Shown here in pieces: positions 46,673-54,981 of a stretch of 64,000 bases of DNA. The notes beneath the pieces are model-generated. The model was not told the origin of the DNA and made no database searches. It worked only from the letters and a program-made list of their open reading frames with translations. A program made the position numbers and the translations under genes. Every line of letters begins with the position of its first letter. Position 1 is the first letter of the stretch. Source of the DNA: Bacilliculturomica massiliensis (lineage in GTDB: Bacteria > Bacillota > Clostridia > Peptostreptococcales > Anaerovoracaceae); NCBI RefSeq assembly GCF_900605495.1, contig NZ_LR027602.1, positions 669,797-733,796 on the forward strand, in the 5' to 3' direction.

Positions 46673-46814
46673 TTCACCTAAATAGTACCGGGAAATAGGT
46701 GAAAACAGCTTTATTTTTAAATATTCACCTATTTTAATGAAAAAATCGAGAGATCAAGGTCCGTTTTCATGCGAAAATAGGTGAAAACCAATTTTTTTTG
46801 TTAGTTTCACCTAT
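46673..46814 (+). repeat. Five alternating copies of a TTCACCTAT motif forming two matching hairpins
   Basis: TTCACCTAa (46673-46680), ATAGGTGAA (46695-46703), TTCACCTAT (46724-46732), ATAGGTGAA (46777-46785) and TTCACCTAT (46806-46814). The second/third and fourth/fifth pairs have identical 29-bp offsets and similar AT-rich loops, so a 40-bp hairpin unit is present twice, 82 bp apart. It is AT-rich in an otherwise GC-rich gap. Confidence 0.65.
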
Positions 46815-46904
46815 CTGGATCTCCGATCTGCAATCAGATCTTTGTTTCTGCGCTAGTTTTAGTACTGCAGGGGGCCAGGCGGTATCTGGCGCATCGCCGG
46901 TAAG

Positions 46905-46933
46905 TTGCATAAAACATGCTTTTCAAGTATACT
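46905..46933 (+). promoter_or_regulatory. Probable promoter for radA
   Basis: TTGCAT (46905-46910), 17-bp spacer, TATACT (46928-46933). It is the only good promoter seen between EF-G2 and radA; it would give a leader of about 440 nt. Confidence 0.5.
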
Positions 46934-47190
46934 GAATGAAGAGTTTAACAGGGTCAAAGCGCTGTCGCCCGGCGGGCTGTATCACAGCTGCTGAAGGCTG
47001 CAATATGCAGTTCGGGCGGCGGGAGCGGCGGTATCACGAAATGCCGGGCCAGCGGAATTGATCCGGCAGTGCAGGATCAGCGATGTTGGAACGCGGGGCG
47101 GATCAGCAGTGCCAGACTAGCGGTGCCGGGCCAGTGGCGCTGTTGCAGCAGTGCCGGAGCGTGTCATCAGGACAATGGTTCCGGATCAGC

Positions 47191-47250
47191 GGCGCTGAGG
47201 ACACAGAGGGCGCTGGGGACACAGAGGGCGCTGGGGACACAGAGGGCGCT
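47191..47250 (+). repeat. 18-bp tandem repeat upstream of radA
   Basis: Three copies of an 18-bp unit (GGCGCTGGGGACACAGAG and one variant with GAGG) lie in the probable radA leader. The surrounding 47000-47370 sequence is low-complexity and I see no convincing gene in it. Confidence 0.7.
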
Positions 47251-47379
47251 GAGAGCGGTGGAGACGGCAACTTCGCGGGGAACGGATCATGACCGTGAAG
47301 CAGAGGAAGCAGTGGAAGCGGCAGAAACGGCGGAAGAAGGGAAACCGGGGAAGACGGGACGGAAAGGGCTGGGAAAGGT

Positions 47380-48807
47380 ATGGCGGTAAAGAAAACTAAG
47401 ACAGTGTTCGTGTGCCAGGAGTGCGGATATGAGAGCCCGAAGTGGATGGGGCAGTGCATCTGCGGCGCCTGGAACACGTTTGTGGAGGAGAAGGTCCTGC
47501 CCATCGACGGTGAGGACAAACGGCGGCGCAGCAGTTCTGCGGGAACGGAGGGGGGCGCGGGGGCCAGAGCCAAGGCCACCCGGATCTCCGACGTCAGATC
47601 CGGCGACTATACCAGAATGGATACAGGGATCGGCGAGCTGAACCGGGTGCTGGGAGGCGGCATGGTAAAAGGATCGCTGACGCTGATCTCCGGCGAGCCG
47701 GGGATCGGAAAGTCCACGCTGATCATCCAGGCGGCGGCGCAGATCGCCGGGCGATATGGGACCGTACTTTACGTGTCCGGCGAGGAATCGGAGGAGCAGA
47801 TCCGCATGAGGGCGGACCGGGTGTGCAGAGGGAGCGTGGACAACCTGTACCTGCTGGCGGAGACCAACATGGAGGCGGTCATGAAGGTGGCTGAGGAGAT
47901 ACGGCCGGTGTTTCTCATTGTGGACTCCATTCAGACCATGTATTCTGAGGATCTGGACGCGGCTCCGGGCAGTGTGTCTCAGGTGAGGCTCTGCGGCAAT
48001 CTGCTTATGCGTCTGGGCAAGATGGGTCAGCTTCCTATCTTCATCGTGGCCCACGTGACGAAGAGCGGCGAGCTGGCGGGGCCGAAGATCGTCGAGCATT
48101 TGGTGGACTGCGTGCTGCACTTCACAGGAGAGCGAAATCAGGAGCTGCGCATTCTGCGGGCCTTCAAGAACCGGTTTGGGACTACCAGTGAGATCGGCGC
48201 TTTTGAGATGGAGGAAGAGGGGCTGATCGAGGTGGAAAACCTGTCCAAGAGCTTTCTGGAGGGGCTGGAGGACGGCACGGAGGGGGCTGTTGCTACAGCG
48301 GTCTATGAGGGGACGCGGCCTCTGCTGCTGGAGGTGCAGGCTCTGACTTCGCCTACCAACATCGGTTTTGCAAGGCGGACCACAGTGGGCGTGGAACACT
48401 CCAGACTGAATATGATCCTGGCTGTCATGGATCGGAAGGCGGGAGTTTCCCTCATCAATCAGGACGTCTATGTCAACGTGGTGGGCGGTCTGAAGCCTGA
48501 GGGCACGTCCATCGACCTGGCCGTGGCACTGGCCATCTATTCCACTTTCAAGGGAATCCCGGGATCCAGCACCACTCTGGCCATCGGCGAGATCGGGCTG
48601 ACCGGAGATCTGCGCTCCGCACCCAATGCAGATAAGATCATCCGGGAAGCGGCCCGCATGGGCTTCAAGAAGATCATCCTGCCGAAGAAGAACGCCGAGC
48701 GCATTGCTGACGTTCCGGCTGGTGTCCGGCTGGCCGGCGTGACAGGGCTGCGGGAGGCCATAGCGGAGCTGCGGGAGGCCGCGCCGGGAGCGCGGGGAGA
48801 ACGATGA
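47380..48807 (+). CDS. radA: DNA repair protein RadA/Sms
   Basis: 475 residues; GGGAAAGG precedes the ATG. RadA is a RecA-like ATPase/helicase that promotes branch migration in recombinational repair. Seen in order: N-terminal zinc motif (CQECGYESPKWMGQCICGAW), the RecA core with Walker A GEPGIGKST (about 107-115), Walker B-like FLIVDSIQT, the RadA signature KNRFG (about 265), and a C-terminal Lon-protease-like domain (VNVVGGLKPEGTSIDLAVAL). The length is normal for the family. One oddity: the second half of the zinc knuckle is C-x-C, where most RadA proteins have C-x-x-C. The gene overlaps the start of the next one (ATGA), but the regulator downstream has no known link with repair. Confidence 0.96.
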   Translation: MAVKKTKTVFVCQECGYESPKWMGQCICGAWNTFVEEKVLPIDGEDKRRRSSSAGTEGGAGARAKATRISDVRSGDYTRMDTGIGELNRVLGGGMVKGSLTLISGEPGIGKSTLIIQAAAQIAGRYGTVLYVSGEESEEQIRMRADRVCRGSVDNLYLLAETNMEAVMKVAEEIRPVFLIVDSIQTMYSEDLDAAPGSVSQVRLCGNLLMRLGKMGQLPIFIVAHVTKSGELAGPKIVEHLVDCVLHFTGERNQELRILRAFKNRFGTTSEIGAFEMEEEGLIEVENLSKSFLEGLEDGTEGAVATAVYEGTRPLLLEVQALTSPTNIGFARRTTVGVEHSRLNMILAVMDRKAGVSLINQDVYVNVVGGLKPEGTSIDLAVALAIYSTFKGIPGSSTTLAIGEIGLTGDLRSAPNADKIIREAARMGFKKIILPKKNAERIADVPAGVRLAGVTGLREAIAELREAAPGARGER

Positions 48808-50654
48808 TGGAGAAAATCGTGGTCCTGAGTTCTGAGTGGATGAGCGCTGTGATCCGGTCCCTGCATTATGTACCGCCAAAGGGTATCTGCGTAAAGCTGG
48901 CGGACGTCAGCATTGAAAACTACAGGGAAGTTGCCCTGGAGATGGAACGAAAGGGTGAGGCCGATGTGTTTGTGGCGGCGGCCAATACCACGGACGTGTG
49001 TCAGTACGTAAAATCTCCAGTGGTGAATATCGAAGTCAGCGGATTTGATCTTCTGCACGCAGTACAAAGAGCTATGGCGGGAAAATCTGAGGGCGAACCT
49101 GTTGCAGTCGTCACATATAAACAGGAGATCAAGGGATTTAAAGAGATCAAAGGTGTTCTGAAGGGAATGACAGAGGAACATACATATTTTGATATTGAAG
49201 ATCTGGTGGCAAAGCTGATCAGGTTGAAAGAAAAGGGGATCACCAGAGTCGTCGGAACCAGCATTGTTCTGGAAAAGGCGGAAAGTCTGGGAATGCGGGG
49301 CTTTGTGCTGTACGAAGTGAACAGTTTCAGGAATGCTCTTGACCGCGCCGTGGAGATCCTCATCGCCAGGGATAAGGAAAAAAAGAAAGCAAAATCCTGG
49401 GAGACCATTTTCAATAACACGTACGGCGGGATCATCGTAGCCGATCATAACGGAAAGATCACGAAAGTGAATCCTTTTGCAAAACGTATTTTGAAATTTT
49501 CGGAAGAGCAGCTGCTGCATCGGGATATAGATCAAATTTTCGTGGGAATGGATGTCAGAGGCTGCATTGAGAATGACAGCTGCATCGTGGACCACATCTA
49601 CACGGTGGGCGGCGCCAAGTTTCTGACGAACGCGGAGTCCTTTGAGTTTGACGAGCAGAAGAAAGGGGCTGTCATTTCTTTTCAGGATGTGGGCAGCGTG
49701 CAGAAAAGCGAGATCGCGATCAGAAAAAACCTGCATGAGAAGGGATTTGTGGCGAGAGCCACATTTGACGATATTTTGTGCACAAGTGAAAAGATGCGCA
49801 TGGTCAAGAAAAACGCGCAGAGATATGCGAAAAAGAACTCGACGATCCTTCTGCTGGGAAAAAGCGGCGTGGGAAAGGAAATCTTTGCCCAGGCGATCCA
49901 CAATTTCAGCAGTCGGGCCAATGCGCCGTTTGTGGCGATCAACTGCGCCGCATTGTCCTCTCAGCTTTTACAAAGCGAGCTGTTTGGGTACGCGGAGTAT
50001 TCGTTTACGGGGGCCAAGCGCGGCGGCAAGCAGGGATTGTTTGAGATGGCCAACGGGGGAACGATCTTTTTAGACGAGATCGGGGAGATCGACAAGAATA
50101 CGCAGGCTCAGCTCCTGCGCGTGATCGAGACCGGCGAAGTCATGCGGGTAGGCGGCGAGAAGATTCTTCCTGTGGATGCGCGTATCATTGCCGCGACTAA
50201 CCGGGATCTGTGGGCAATGGTCGAGAGCGGAGAATTCAGAGAAGATCTATACTATCGACTGTGCGTTCTTGAAGTCAAGATCCCTTCCCTGAGTCAGCGT
50301 CGGGAGGACATTCCCCTTATTGCTATGACTTTCTTAAATTTGTATTGTGCGGACCTCCCCGGCCGTGTAAAAGAAGAAATTGCGACAAGCCGGATCCTTG
50401 CCGAAAATGAGTGGAAGGGAAACATCCGGGAACTGAGAAATATCATAGAGCGGTTTGCTGCGGTCTGTGAGGCAGGAGACGATTATTGCGGTGTTCTGGC
50501 AATGCTCATGGGAAACGAGGCGTCGGACGGTCTGAAACCTGAGGACGATGAAGTGGAAAAGACGCTGCGGGAATGCGGAGGAAACCGGACTCTGGCGGCG
50601 GAAAAACTGGGGATCAGCCGTACAACACTGTGGAGAAGGCTGAACGCGAGGTAG
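48804..50654 (+). CDS. PrpR-like sigma-54-dependent transcriptional activator
   Basis: 616 residues, start overlapping the radA stop. Domains: PrpR_N sensory domain (about 1-185), which in relatives binds small-molecule or CoA-related signals; a PAS domain (about 197-300; TYGGIIVADHNGKITKVNPFAKRIL); the AAA+ sigma-54-interaction domain (about 320-550) with Walker A GKSGVGKE near 350, a sigma-54 contact loop reading YSFTGA instead of the usual GAFTGA, Walker B GGTIFLDEIGE and WKGNIRELRNIIERF; and a C-terminal Fis-type helix-turn-helix (LAAEKLGISRTTLWRRL). It is encoded just upstream of a perfect -24/-12 promoter at 50826, so it most likely activates the five-gene catabolic operon there. The 19-bp inverted repeat at 50690-50733 between gene and promoter is the obvious candidate enhancer site. 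The inducer is unknown; by analogy it would be the operon's substrate or an intermediate. Confidence 0.92.
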   Translation: MMEKIVVLSSEWMSAVIRSLHYVPPKGICVKLADVSIENYREVALEMERKGEADVFVAAANTTDVCQYVKSPVVNIEVSGFDLLHAVQRAMAGKSEGEPVAVVTYKQEIKGFKEIKGVLKGMTEEHTYFDIEDLVAKLIRLKEKGITRVVGTSIVLEKAESLGMRGFVLYEVNSFRNALDRAVEILIARDKEKKKAKSWETIFNNTYGGIIVADHNGKITKVNPFAKRILKFSEEQLLHRDIDQIFVGMDVRGCIENDSCIVDHIYTVGGAKFLTNAESFEFDEQKKGAVISFQDVGSVQKSEIAIRKNLHEKGFVARATFDDILCTSEKMRMVKKNAQRYAKKNSTILLLGKSGVGKEIFAQAIHNFSSRANAPFVAINCAALSSQLLQSELFGYAEYSFTGAKRGGKQGLFEMANGGTIFLDEIGEIDKNTQAQLLRVIETGEVMRVGGEKILPVDARIIAATNRDLWAMVESGEFREDLYYRLCVLEVKIPSLSQRREDIPLIAMTFLNLYCADLPGRVKEEIATSRILAENEWKGNIRELRNIIERFAAVCEAGDDYCGVLAMLMGNEASDGLKPEDDEVEKTLRECGGNRTLAAEKLGISRTTLWRRLNAR

Positions 50655-50689
50655 TTGGACGGGAAACATGAAGTGAAAAATGAAACGGA

Positions 50690-50739
50690 ATGAAACGGCG
50701 CGTGAAACGAATTTGTTTCACGCGCCGTTTCATTTTTTT
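50690..50739 (+). promoter_or_regulatory. 19-bp inverted repeat: terminator of the activator gene and candidate upstream activating sequence
   Basis: ATGAAACGGCGCGTGAAAC (50690-50708), loop GAATTT, and its exact reverse complement (50715-50733), followed by seven T. The T tract makes it an intrinsic terminator. TGAAAC/GTTTCA half-sites occur at both ends of each arm, with another TGAAACGG just before, about 100-140 bp upstream of the sigma-54 promoter: the normal place for an enhancer. Both roles may apply. Confidence 0.7.
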
Positions 50740-50825
50740 GTCTCCATGCACAGACACACGCCTGGAATGGCCTGAAAGCGGGCGATTTCAGTGAAGTAAA
50801 AAATTTAAGTATGTTGCGTTTCCAC

Positions 50826-50841
50826 TGGCACGCCCCTTGCA
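50826..50841 (+). promoter_or_regulatory. Sigma-54 (-24/-12) promoter of the catabolic operon
   Basis: TGGCACGCCCCTTGCA matches the consensus TGGCAC-N5-TTGCW exactly, with GG (50827-50828) and GC (50839-50840) separated by 10 bp. The start codon of the first operon gene is 33 bp downstream. Confidence 0.93.
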
Positions 50842-50873
50842 GTTATATAGTCACAAGAAAGGAGAATTAAGAA

Positions 50874-52151
50874 ATGGGAATGACAATAACTGAAAAAATT
50901 ATCGCGGATCACGCGGGGAGGGAGGAGGTAAGCCCAGGAGAACTGGTTGTGGTGAAGGTGGACGGAGTGCTGACAAATGACATTTCAGGGCCGATCGCTA
51001 TCCGGCAGTTTGAAAAAATGGAAGTCAAAGACGTCTTTGACAGGGACAAGATCTATATGCTGATGGACCATTTTACACCCAATGCCAATCAACAGGCGGC
51101 GGAGCAGTGCAAATACTGCCGGGAATTTGCAAAAAAGAAGGGGCTGACACACTTTTACGATACGGGAAATGTGGGGATCGAACATGCTTTCCTGCCGGAA
51201 ATGGGGCTGACGCTGCCAGGGCAGGTAATTATCGGAGGGGATTCTCATACCTGTACGTATGGGGCTTTGGGCGCCTTTTCTACCGGAGTGGGGAGCACTG
51301 ATATTGCTGCTGCAATGGCGCTGGGAGAAATTTGGCTGAAGGTGCCGGAGAGCATGAAGGTCGTCTACGGCGGTGTGAGAGGTCCCTATATAACGGGGAA
51401 GGATCTGATCCTCTATACCATCGGAAAACTGGGGGTGGCCGGCGCACTGTATAAAGCACTGGAATTTGCCGGACCTGTGGTCGAATCTTTGTCCATGGAC
51501 AGCAGGTTTACGATGTGTAATATGGCTATCGAGGCAGGCGCGAAAAACGGCATTATGAGTGTCGGCCGCAGTCACAGCAGCGTAAAGCAGTTTTTGGAAA
51601 AAGCAGGCGGGAAGAGCGCACGGCCCCGTTGTTATGAGAGCGATGCGGATGCTGTCTATGAAAGTATTACAGAAATAGACGTTACGGAAATGGAGCCTCA
51701 GGTCGCGCTGCCAGGATCTCCGGGCAACGCAGCGGCCGTGGGAGACTGCGCCGGAGTCAGGCTGGATCAGGTCGTGATCGGTTCCTGCACAAACGGAAGA
51801 ATGGAAGACCTGAGGGCAGCGGCGGAAATCCTGAGTGGGCGCAGGGTCCATCCCTATGTCAGGACCATCATCATACCGGCTACGAATCATATTTACAGAC
51901 AGGCGATGAAGGAGGGGCTGATCGATATCTTTATGGAGGCGGGAGCCGTGGTGTCCACTCCTACCTGCGGGCCATGCTTCGGAGGGCACATGGGTTGTCT
52001 CGCCAGCGGGGAAAAGGGCCTGGCGACGACAAACAGAAACTTTGTGGGGCGGATGGGCGCGCCGGAAAGTCAGCTCTATCTGTCTGGGCCCGCCGTGGCG
52101 GCAGCGTCAGCAGTCAGAGGAAGCATCGTTCATCCGCAGGAGGTGTTATAA
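50874..52151 (+). CDS. LeuC/aconitase-family dehydratase, large subunit (candidate 2,3-dimethylmalate dehydratase)
   Basis: 425 residues; AGAAAGGAG lies before the ATG. It belongs to the two-subunit 3-isopropylmalate dehydratase/homoaconitase family, 4Fe-4S enzymes that remove or move water on hydroxy-di- or tricarboxylates. The three cluster cysteines are visible: VIGSCTNGR (Cys about 304) and TPTCGPCFGGHMG (about 366 and 369). GGDSHTCTYGALGAF is the usual substrate/cluster-side motif. The small subunit follows 2 bp later. No leuA or leuB lies nearby, and the operon has a sigma-54 promoter, an importer and an isocitrate-lyase-family enzyme, so leucine biosynthesis is unlikely. The same pair plus lyase is known from anaerobic nicotinate breakdown (DmdAB and Dml of Eubacterium barkeri), which is the closest pathway model. 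Exact substrate is inference. Confidence 0.88.
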   Translation: MGMTITEKIIADHAGREEVSPGELVVVKVDGVLTNDISGPIAIRQFEKMEVKDVFDRDKIYMLMDHFTPNANQQAAEQCKYCREFAKKKGLTHFYDTGNVGIEHAFLPEMGLTLPGQVIIGGDSHTCTYGALGAFSTGVGSTDIAAAMALGEIWLKVPESMKVVYGGVRGPYITGKDLILYTIGKLGVAGALYKALEFAGPVVESLSMDSRFTMCNMAIEAGAKNGIMSVGRSHSSVKQFLEKAGGKSARPRCYESDADAVYESITEIDVTEMEPQVALPGSPGNAAAVGDCAGVRLDQVVIGSCTNGRMEDLRAAAEILSGRRVHPYVRTIIIPATNHIYRQAMKEGLIDIFMEAGAVVSTPTCGPCFGGHMGCLASGEKGLATTNRNFVGRMGAPESQLYLSGPAVAAASAVRGSIVHPQEVL

Positions 52152-52153
52152 GA

Positions 52154-52645
52154 ATGGGGAAAGTATTTAAATTTGGAGATCATATTGATACGGACGCCAT
52201 CGTTCCGGGAAAATTTTTGAACCTGACAGATCCGGAAGCACTGGCGGGCGTATGCATGGAGGGTTATGAGAGCGGCTTTGCGTCTCGTATCGTCCCCGGG
52301 GATATCTTTGTGGCGGGTGAGAATTTCGGATGTGGAAGTTCGAGAGAACATGCGCCGATCAGCATCAAGGCAGCGGGAGTCCGCTGTATCATAGCCTGCA
52401 GCTTTGCACGGATTTTTTACAGAAGCGCCATCAATATTGGTCTGCCATTGTTAGAATCCAGAGAAGCCGCGTCAAGGATCCGCCAGGGCGACGTCTGCGA
52501 GATTTCTCTGGCGGAGGGAAAAATCACGGACATAACCACGGGGGAAGATTTTTATGCGGGCGTGTATCCGGAACAGATACAGGAGATCATAGACAGGGGA
52601 GGGATGATCGAATATGTGAAAGCAAGGACGTCAGGACATAAGTGA
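52154..52645 (+). CDS. LeuD/aconitase-family dehydratase, small subunit
   Basis: 163 residues. The frame is open much further upstream, but ATG 52154 has GGAGGTG a suitable distance before it and opens the conserved N-terminus ([18 protein letters not shown]). The rest has the swivel-domain signatures of the family: [19 protein letters not shown] and the [18 protein letters not shown] segment. It pairs with the large subunit just upstream to form the active heterodimer, with substrate-recognition residues contributed by this chain. The short length is typical of the archaeal/anaerobe-type small subunit (about 160-170) rather than the longer proteobacterial LeuD. Same transcription unit. Confidence 0.9.
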   Translation: MGKVFKFGDHIDTDAIVPGKFLNLTDPEALAGVCMEGYESGFASRIVPGDIFVAGENFGCGSSREHAPISIKAAGVRCIIACSFARIFYRSAINIGLPLLESREAASRIRQGDVCEISLAEGKITDITTGEDFYAGVYPEQIQEIIDRGGMIEYVKARTSGHK

Positions 52646-52684
52646 TCCATAGAGAAGATATTCATTCAGAAAGGAGAATGCGAG

Positions 52685-54034
52685 ATGTTGGAACGGTTAG
52701 GTATTTCACTGATGAATTTTATGCGCAGGGTTCTTCCGGAAGCATTCGTTATCGCGATCATCATTACCTTTATTACCCTGTTCGCCGGTATGGCGGCGGG
52801 AAATTCACTTTTTGACATGGGAGTTTATTGGGGCCGCGGCGTCTGGAATCTGCTGACCTTTATGTGCCAGGCGTCACTGACTCTCATTCTGGGCGCGGCT
52901 CTGGTGAAATCGCGGGCAGGATACAGAGCGATCTCCGGTGTGGCGAGGATCCCGCAGAACTGTGCGCAGGCGGCGGTATTGGTGGCGGTGGTCTCGATGG
53001 TGCTGTACTATGTAAACTGGGGCGTGGGAATGATCGGAGGAGCGATCCTAGCGAAAGAGGTGGCGGTCAGACTGTATAGAAGAGGCGTGCCGGTCCATTA
53101 TCCGCTGCTGGGCGCGTCGGTATATGTAGGGATCCTGGGATATGAAGCCGGTTTTTCCGGGGGGATCCCGCTGCAGGTTGCCACAGAGGGCCATGTGCTG
53201 GCGGAGCAGATGGGGGTGATTCCCCTGACACAGACTATTTTCAGCCCTGCGTCTTATGTTACATTTTTAATACTTTTAATCGTGGTACCGGTTCTTCTCG
53301 GGTTTATGGCCCCAAAGAGAGCGGAAAATATGCTGCTGCCCAACGAATTTTTATCGGAGGAGGAATTTGAAGAGAAAAAAGAAGAGGCGGCTCCGGTTCA
53401 GGGGAAGAAGACATTTGCAGAAAAAATGGATGGCGCCAGGATCATCAACTTTATTTTCTTCCTGTTTACCCTTATTTATATCGTTGATTATTTGAAAAAT
53501 GCCGGACTGGTGGGACTGGATCTGAACATCGTAAATCTGATCCTGCTTTCCCTTGGCCTGCTCCTGCACGAGTCGCCAAGATCCCTGATCGCGGCGTTCC
53601 AGGAATCGACGGAGAGCGCATCCGGCATCCTGATGCAGTTTCCGCTGTATGCGGGGATCATGGGGATGATCACATCCTCTGGCCTCGTTTCCATCATCGC
53701 CAGCTTTTTTGTGTCGATTTCTACGGCGGATACTTACTATGTCTTTTCGTTTCTGTCGGCGGGACTGCTGAACATATTCGTGCCCTCAGGAGGCGGGCAG
53801 TGGTCGGTGCAGGGTCCTATAATGATCGAGGCTGCTCAGACACTTGATCTGGATCTGGCAAAGGTAGCCGTGGCGGTGGGTTGGGGCGATGCCTGGACCA
53901 ACCTGATCCAGCCCTTCTGGGTGCTGCCCATCGTCGGACTGATGGGAGGAAAGGCAAAGGACTATTTGGGATATACGGCAGTGCTGCTGTTTATATCGGG
54001 CATTATCATCAGTGTATCTCTTTTCGTATTGTAA
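52685..54034 (+). CDS. AtoE-family short-chain fatty acid / carboxylate transporter
   Basis: 449 residues; AGAAAGGAG lies before the ATG. An integral membrane protein with about 11-12 hydrophobic segments (for example AFVIAIIITFITLFAGM, LTLILGAAL, AAVLVAVVSMVLYYVNWG), and a hydrophilic loop at about 220-250 (EEEFEEKKEEAAP). The FVPSGGGQWSVQGPI motif near 360 is the hallmark of the SCFA_trans (AtoE) family, whose E. coli member takes up short-chain fatty acids such as acetoacetate or butyrate. In this operon it probably imports the carboxylate that the dehydratase and lyase act on, or exports a carboxylate product. Family sure, substrate not. Confidence 0.9.
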   Translation: MLERLGISLMNFMRRVLPEAFVIAIIITFITLFAGMAAGNSLFDMGVYWGRGVWNLLTFMCQASLTLILGAALVKSRAGYRAISGVARIPQNCAQAAVLVAVVSMVLYYVNWGVGMIGGAILAKEVAVRLYRRGVPVHYPLLGASVYVGILGYEAGFSGGIPLQVATEGHVLAEQMGVIPLTQTIFSPASYVTFLILLIVVPVLLGFMAPKRAENMLLPNEFLSEEEFEEKKEEAAPVQGKKTFAEKMDGARIINFIFFLFTLIYIVDYLKNAGLVGLDLNIVNLILLSLGLLLHESPRSLIAAFQESTESASGILMQFPLYAGIMGMITSSGLVSIIASFFVSISTADTYYVFSFLSAGLLNIFVPSGGGQWSVQGPIMIEAAQTLDLDLAKVAVAVGWGDAWTNLIQPFWVLPIVGLMGGKAKDYLGYTAVLLFISGIIISVSLFVL

Positions 54035-54064
54035 GTATACGGACAAGAGAGGAAGGGATTTCTT

Positions 54065-54955
54065 ATGAGTAAAGCAGATGAACTATTACTGGGCGCGATC
54101 GACATGCATTGTCATGGTTTTCCGGAGTTCAGTCTGGAATTTCCAAACAGGTTCAGCGACAGAGAGACCGTGCAGATGATGAAAGACGCAGGAATGGGCG
54201 GCGTGGTGTTCAAATCGCATTTCTATCCCACGACGACGACCGCGTATTATCTGTCGAAGGAGTTTTCCGATTTCGGCATTTATGCCAGCATCACGCTTAA
54301 CGCCGCCGCCGGAGGCTGCAACATCTGGGCTGTTGAGGCGGCGCATAAGCTGGGAGCGAAGGTCGTTTATCTGCCCACCTGGAGCGCCAGAAATGATCAG
54401 AGGAAGAATTCGATCTGCAGGCTGATCGAACCGTATCTGCCCACATTGGCGTCCTTTACGGAGGCGGACGGTTATACTGTTTTCGGCGAAGACGGACAGG
54501 TAAGCAAAAAACTGCTTGAGATATTGAGTTTTGTCAGGGAGAAGGATATGGTCCTGTTTACAGGTCATATCGCACCGGAGGAGAGCATTGCGCTGGCCAG
54601 AGCGGCTAAGGAAATGGGATACAAAAAGCTGGTAATGAATCATCCCGATTCGGGATCCGTGGGCGCGAAACGAGAGCAGATAAAGACGGCGGCGGAACTG
54701 GGAGCTTTTATTGAGATCTGCGCGCTGGGGATCACGCCAATGTATTATCGTCTGCCTCTGGACGAGATGAAAAGTATGATCGATATGGCAGGCGCGGATC
54801 GATGCATTCTGACGACCGATTATTTCTTCGAGTGGGCGGCTCCAGTACCGGAACAGCTGCGGCAGATGATAGCTTCGCTTTTGATCAAAGGAACGGCTGA
54901 AGAAGAGATCAAAAAGATGACGTCGGAAAACCAGAGATTTCTGTTAGGCATTTAA
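54065..54955 (+). CDS. DUF6282-like metal-dependent hydrolase (amidohydrolase superfamily)
   Basis: 296 residues; GGAAGGGA precedes the ATG, 30 bp after the transporter. The N-terminal DMHCHGFPE has the two-histidine metal motif of the amidohydrolase fold; further candidate ligands are FKSHFYP (about 59), FTGHIAPEES (about 164), NHPDSGS (about 195) and the late aspartate in TTDYFF (about 243). No signal peptide. Relatives of the DUF6282 family are uncharacterised. Setting suggests that it hydrolyses a ring, lactone or amide form of the operon substrate before the dehydratase step, but this is inference only. It could instead be a decarboxylase of the ACMSD-like branch of the superfamily. Confidence 0.75.
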   Translation: MSKADELLLGAIDMHCHGFPEFSLEFPNRFSDRETVQMMKDAGMGGVVFKSHFYPTTTTAYYLSKEFSDFGIYASITLNAAAGGCNIWAVEAAHKLGAKVVYLPTWSARNDQRKNSICRLIEPYLPTLASFTEADGYTVFGEDGQVSKKLLEILSFVREKDMVLFTGHIAPEESIALARAAKEMGYKKLVMNHPDSGSVGAKREQIKTAAELGAFIEICALGITPMYYRLPLDEMKSMIDMAGADRCILTTDYFFEWAAPVPEQLRQMIASLLIKGTAEEEIKKMTSENQRFLLGI

Positions 54956-54981
54956 ATGAGAAGAGAAAGGATAATGACAGT

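Noticed and set aside
47069-47389. 106-codon + strand frame ahead of radA
   Set aside because: Low-complexity sequence made of the 18-bp repeat and short GC-rich repeats; no good ribosome binding site and two frames look equally open.
50874-52645. leuCD of leucine biosynthesis
   Set aside because: No leuA or leuB nearby, and the sigma-54 promoter, activator, transporter and lyase point to a catabolic role.
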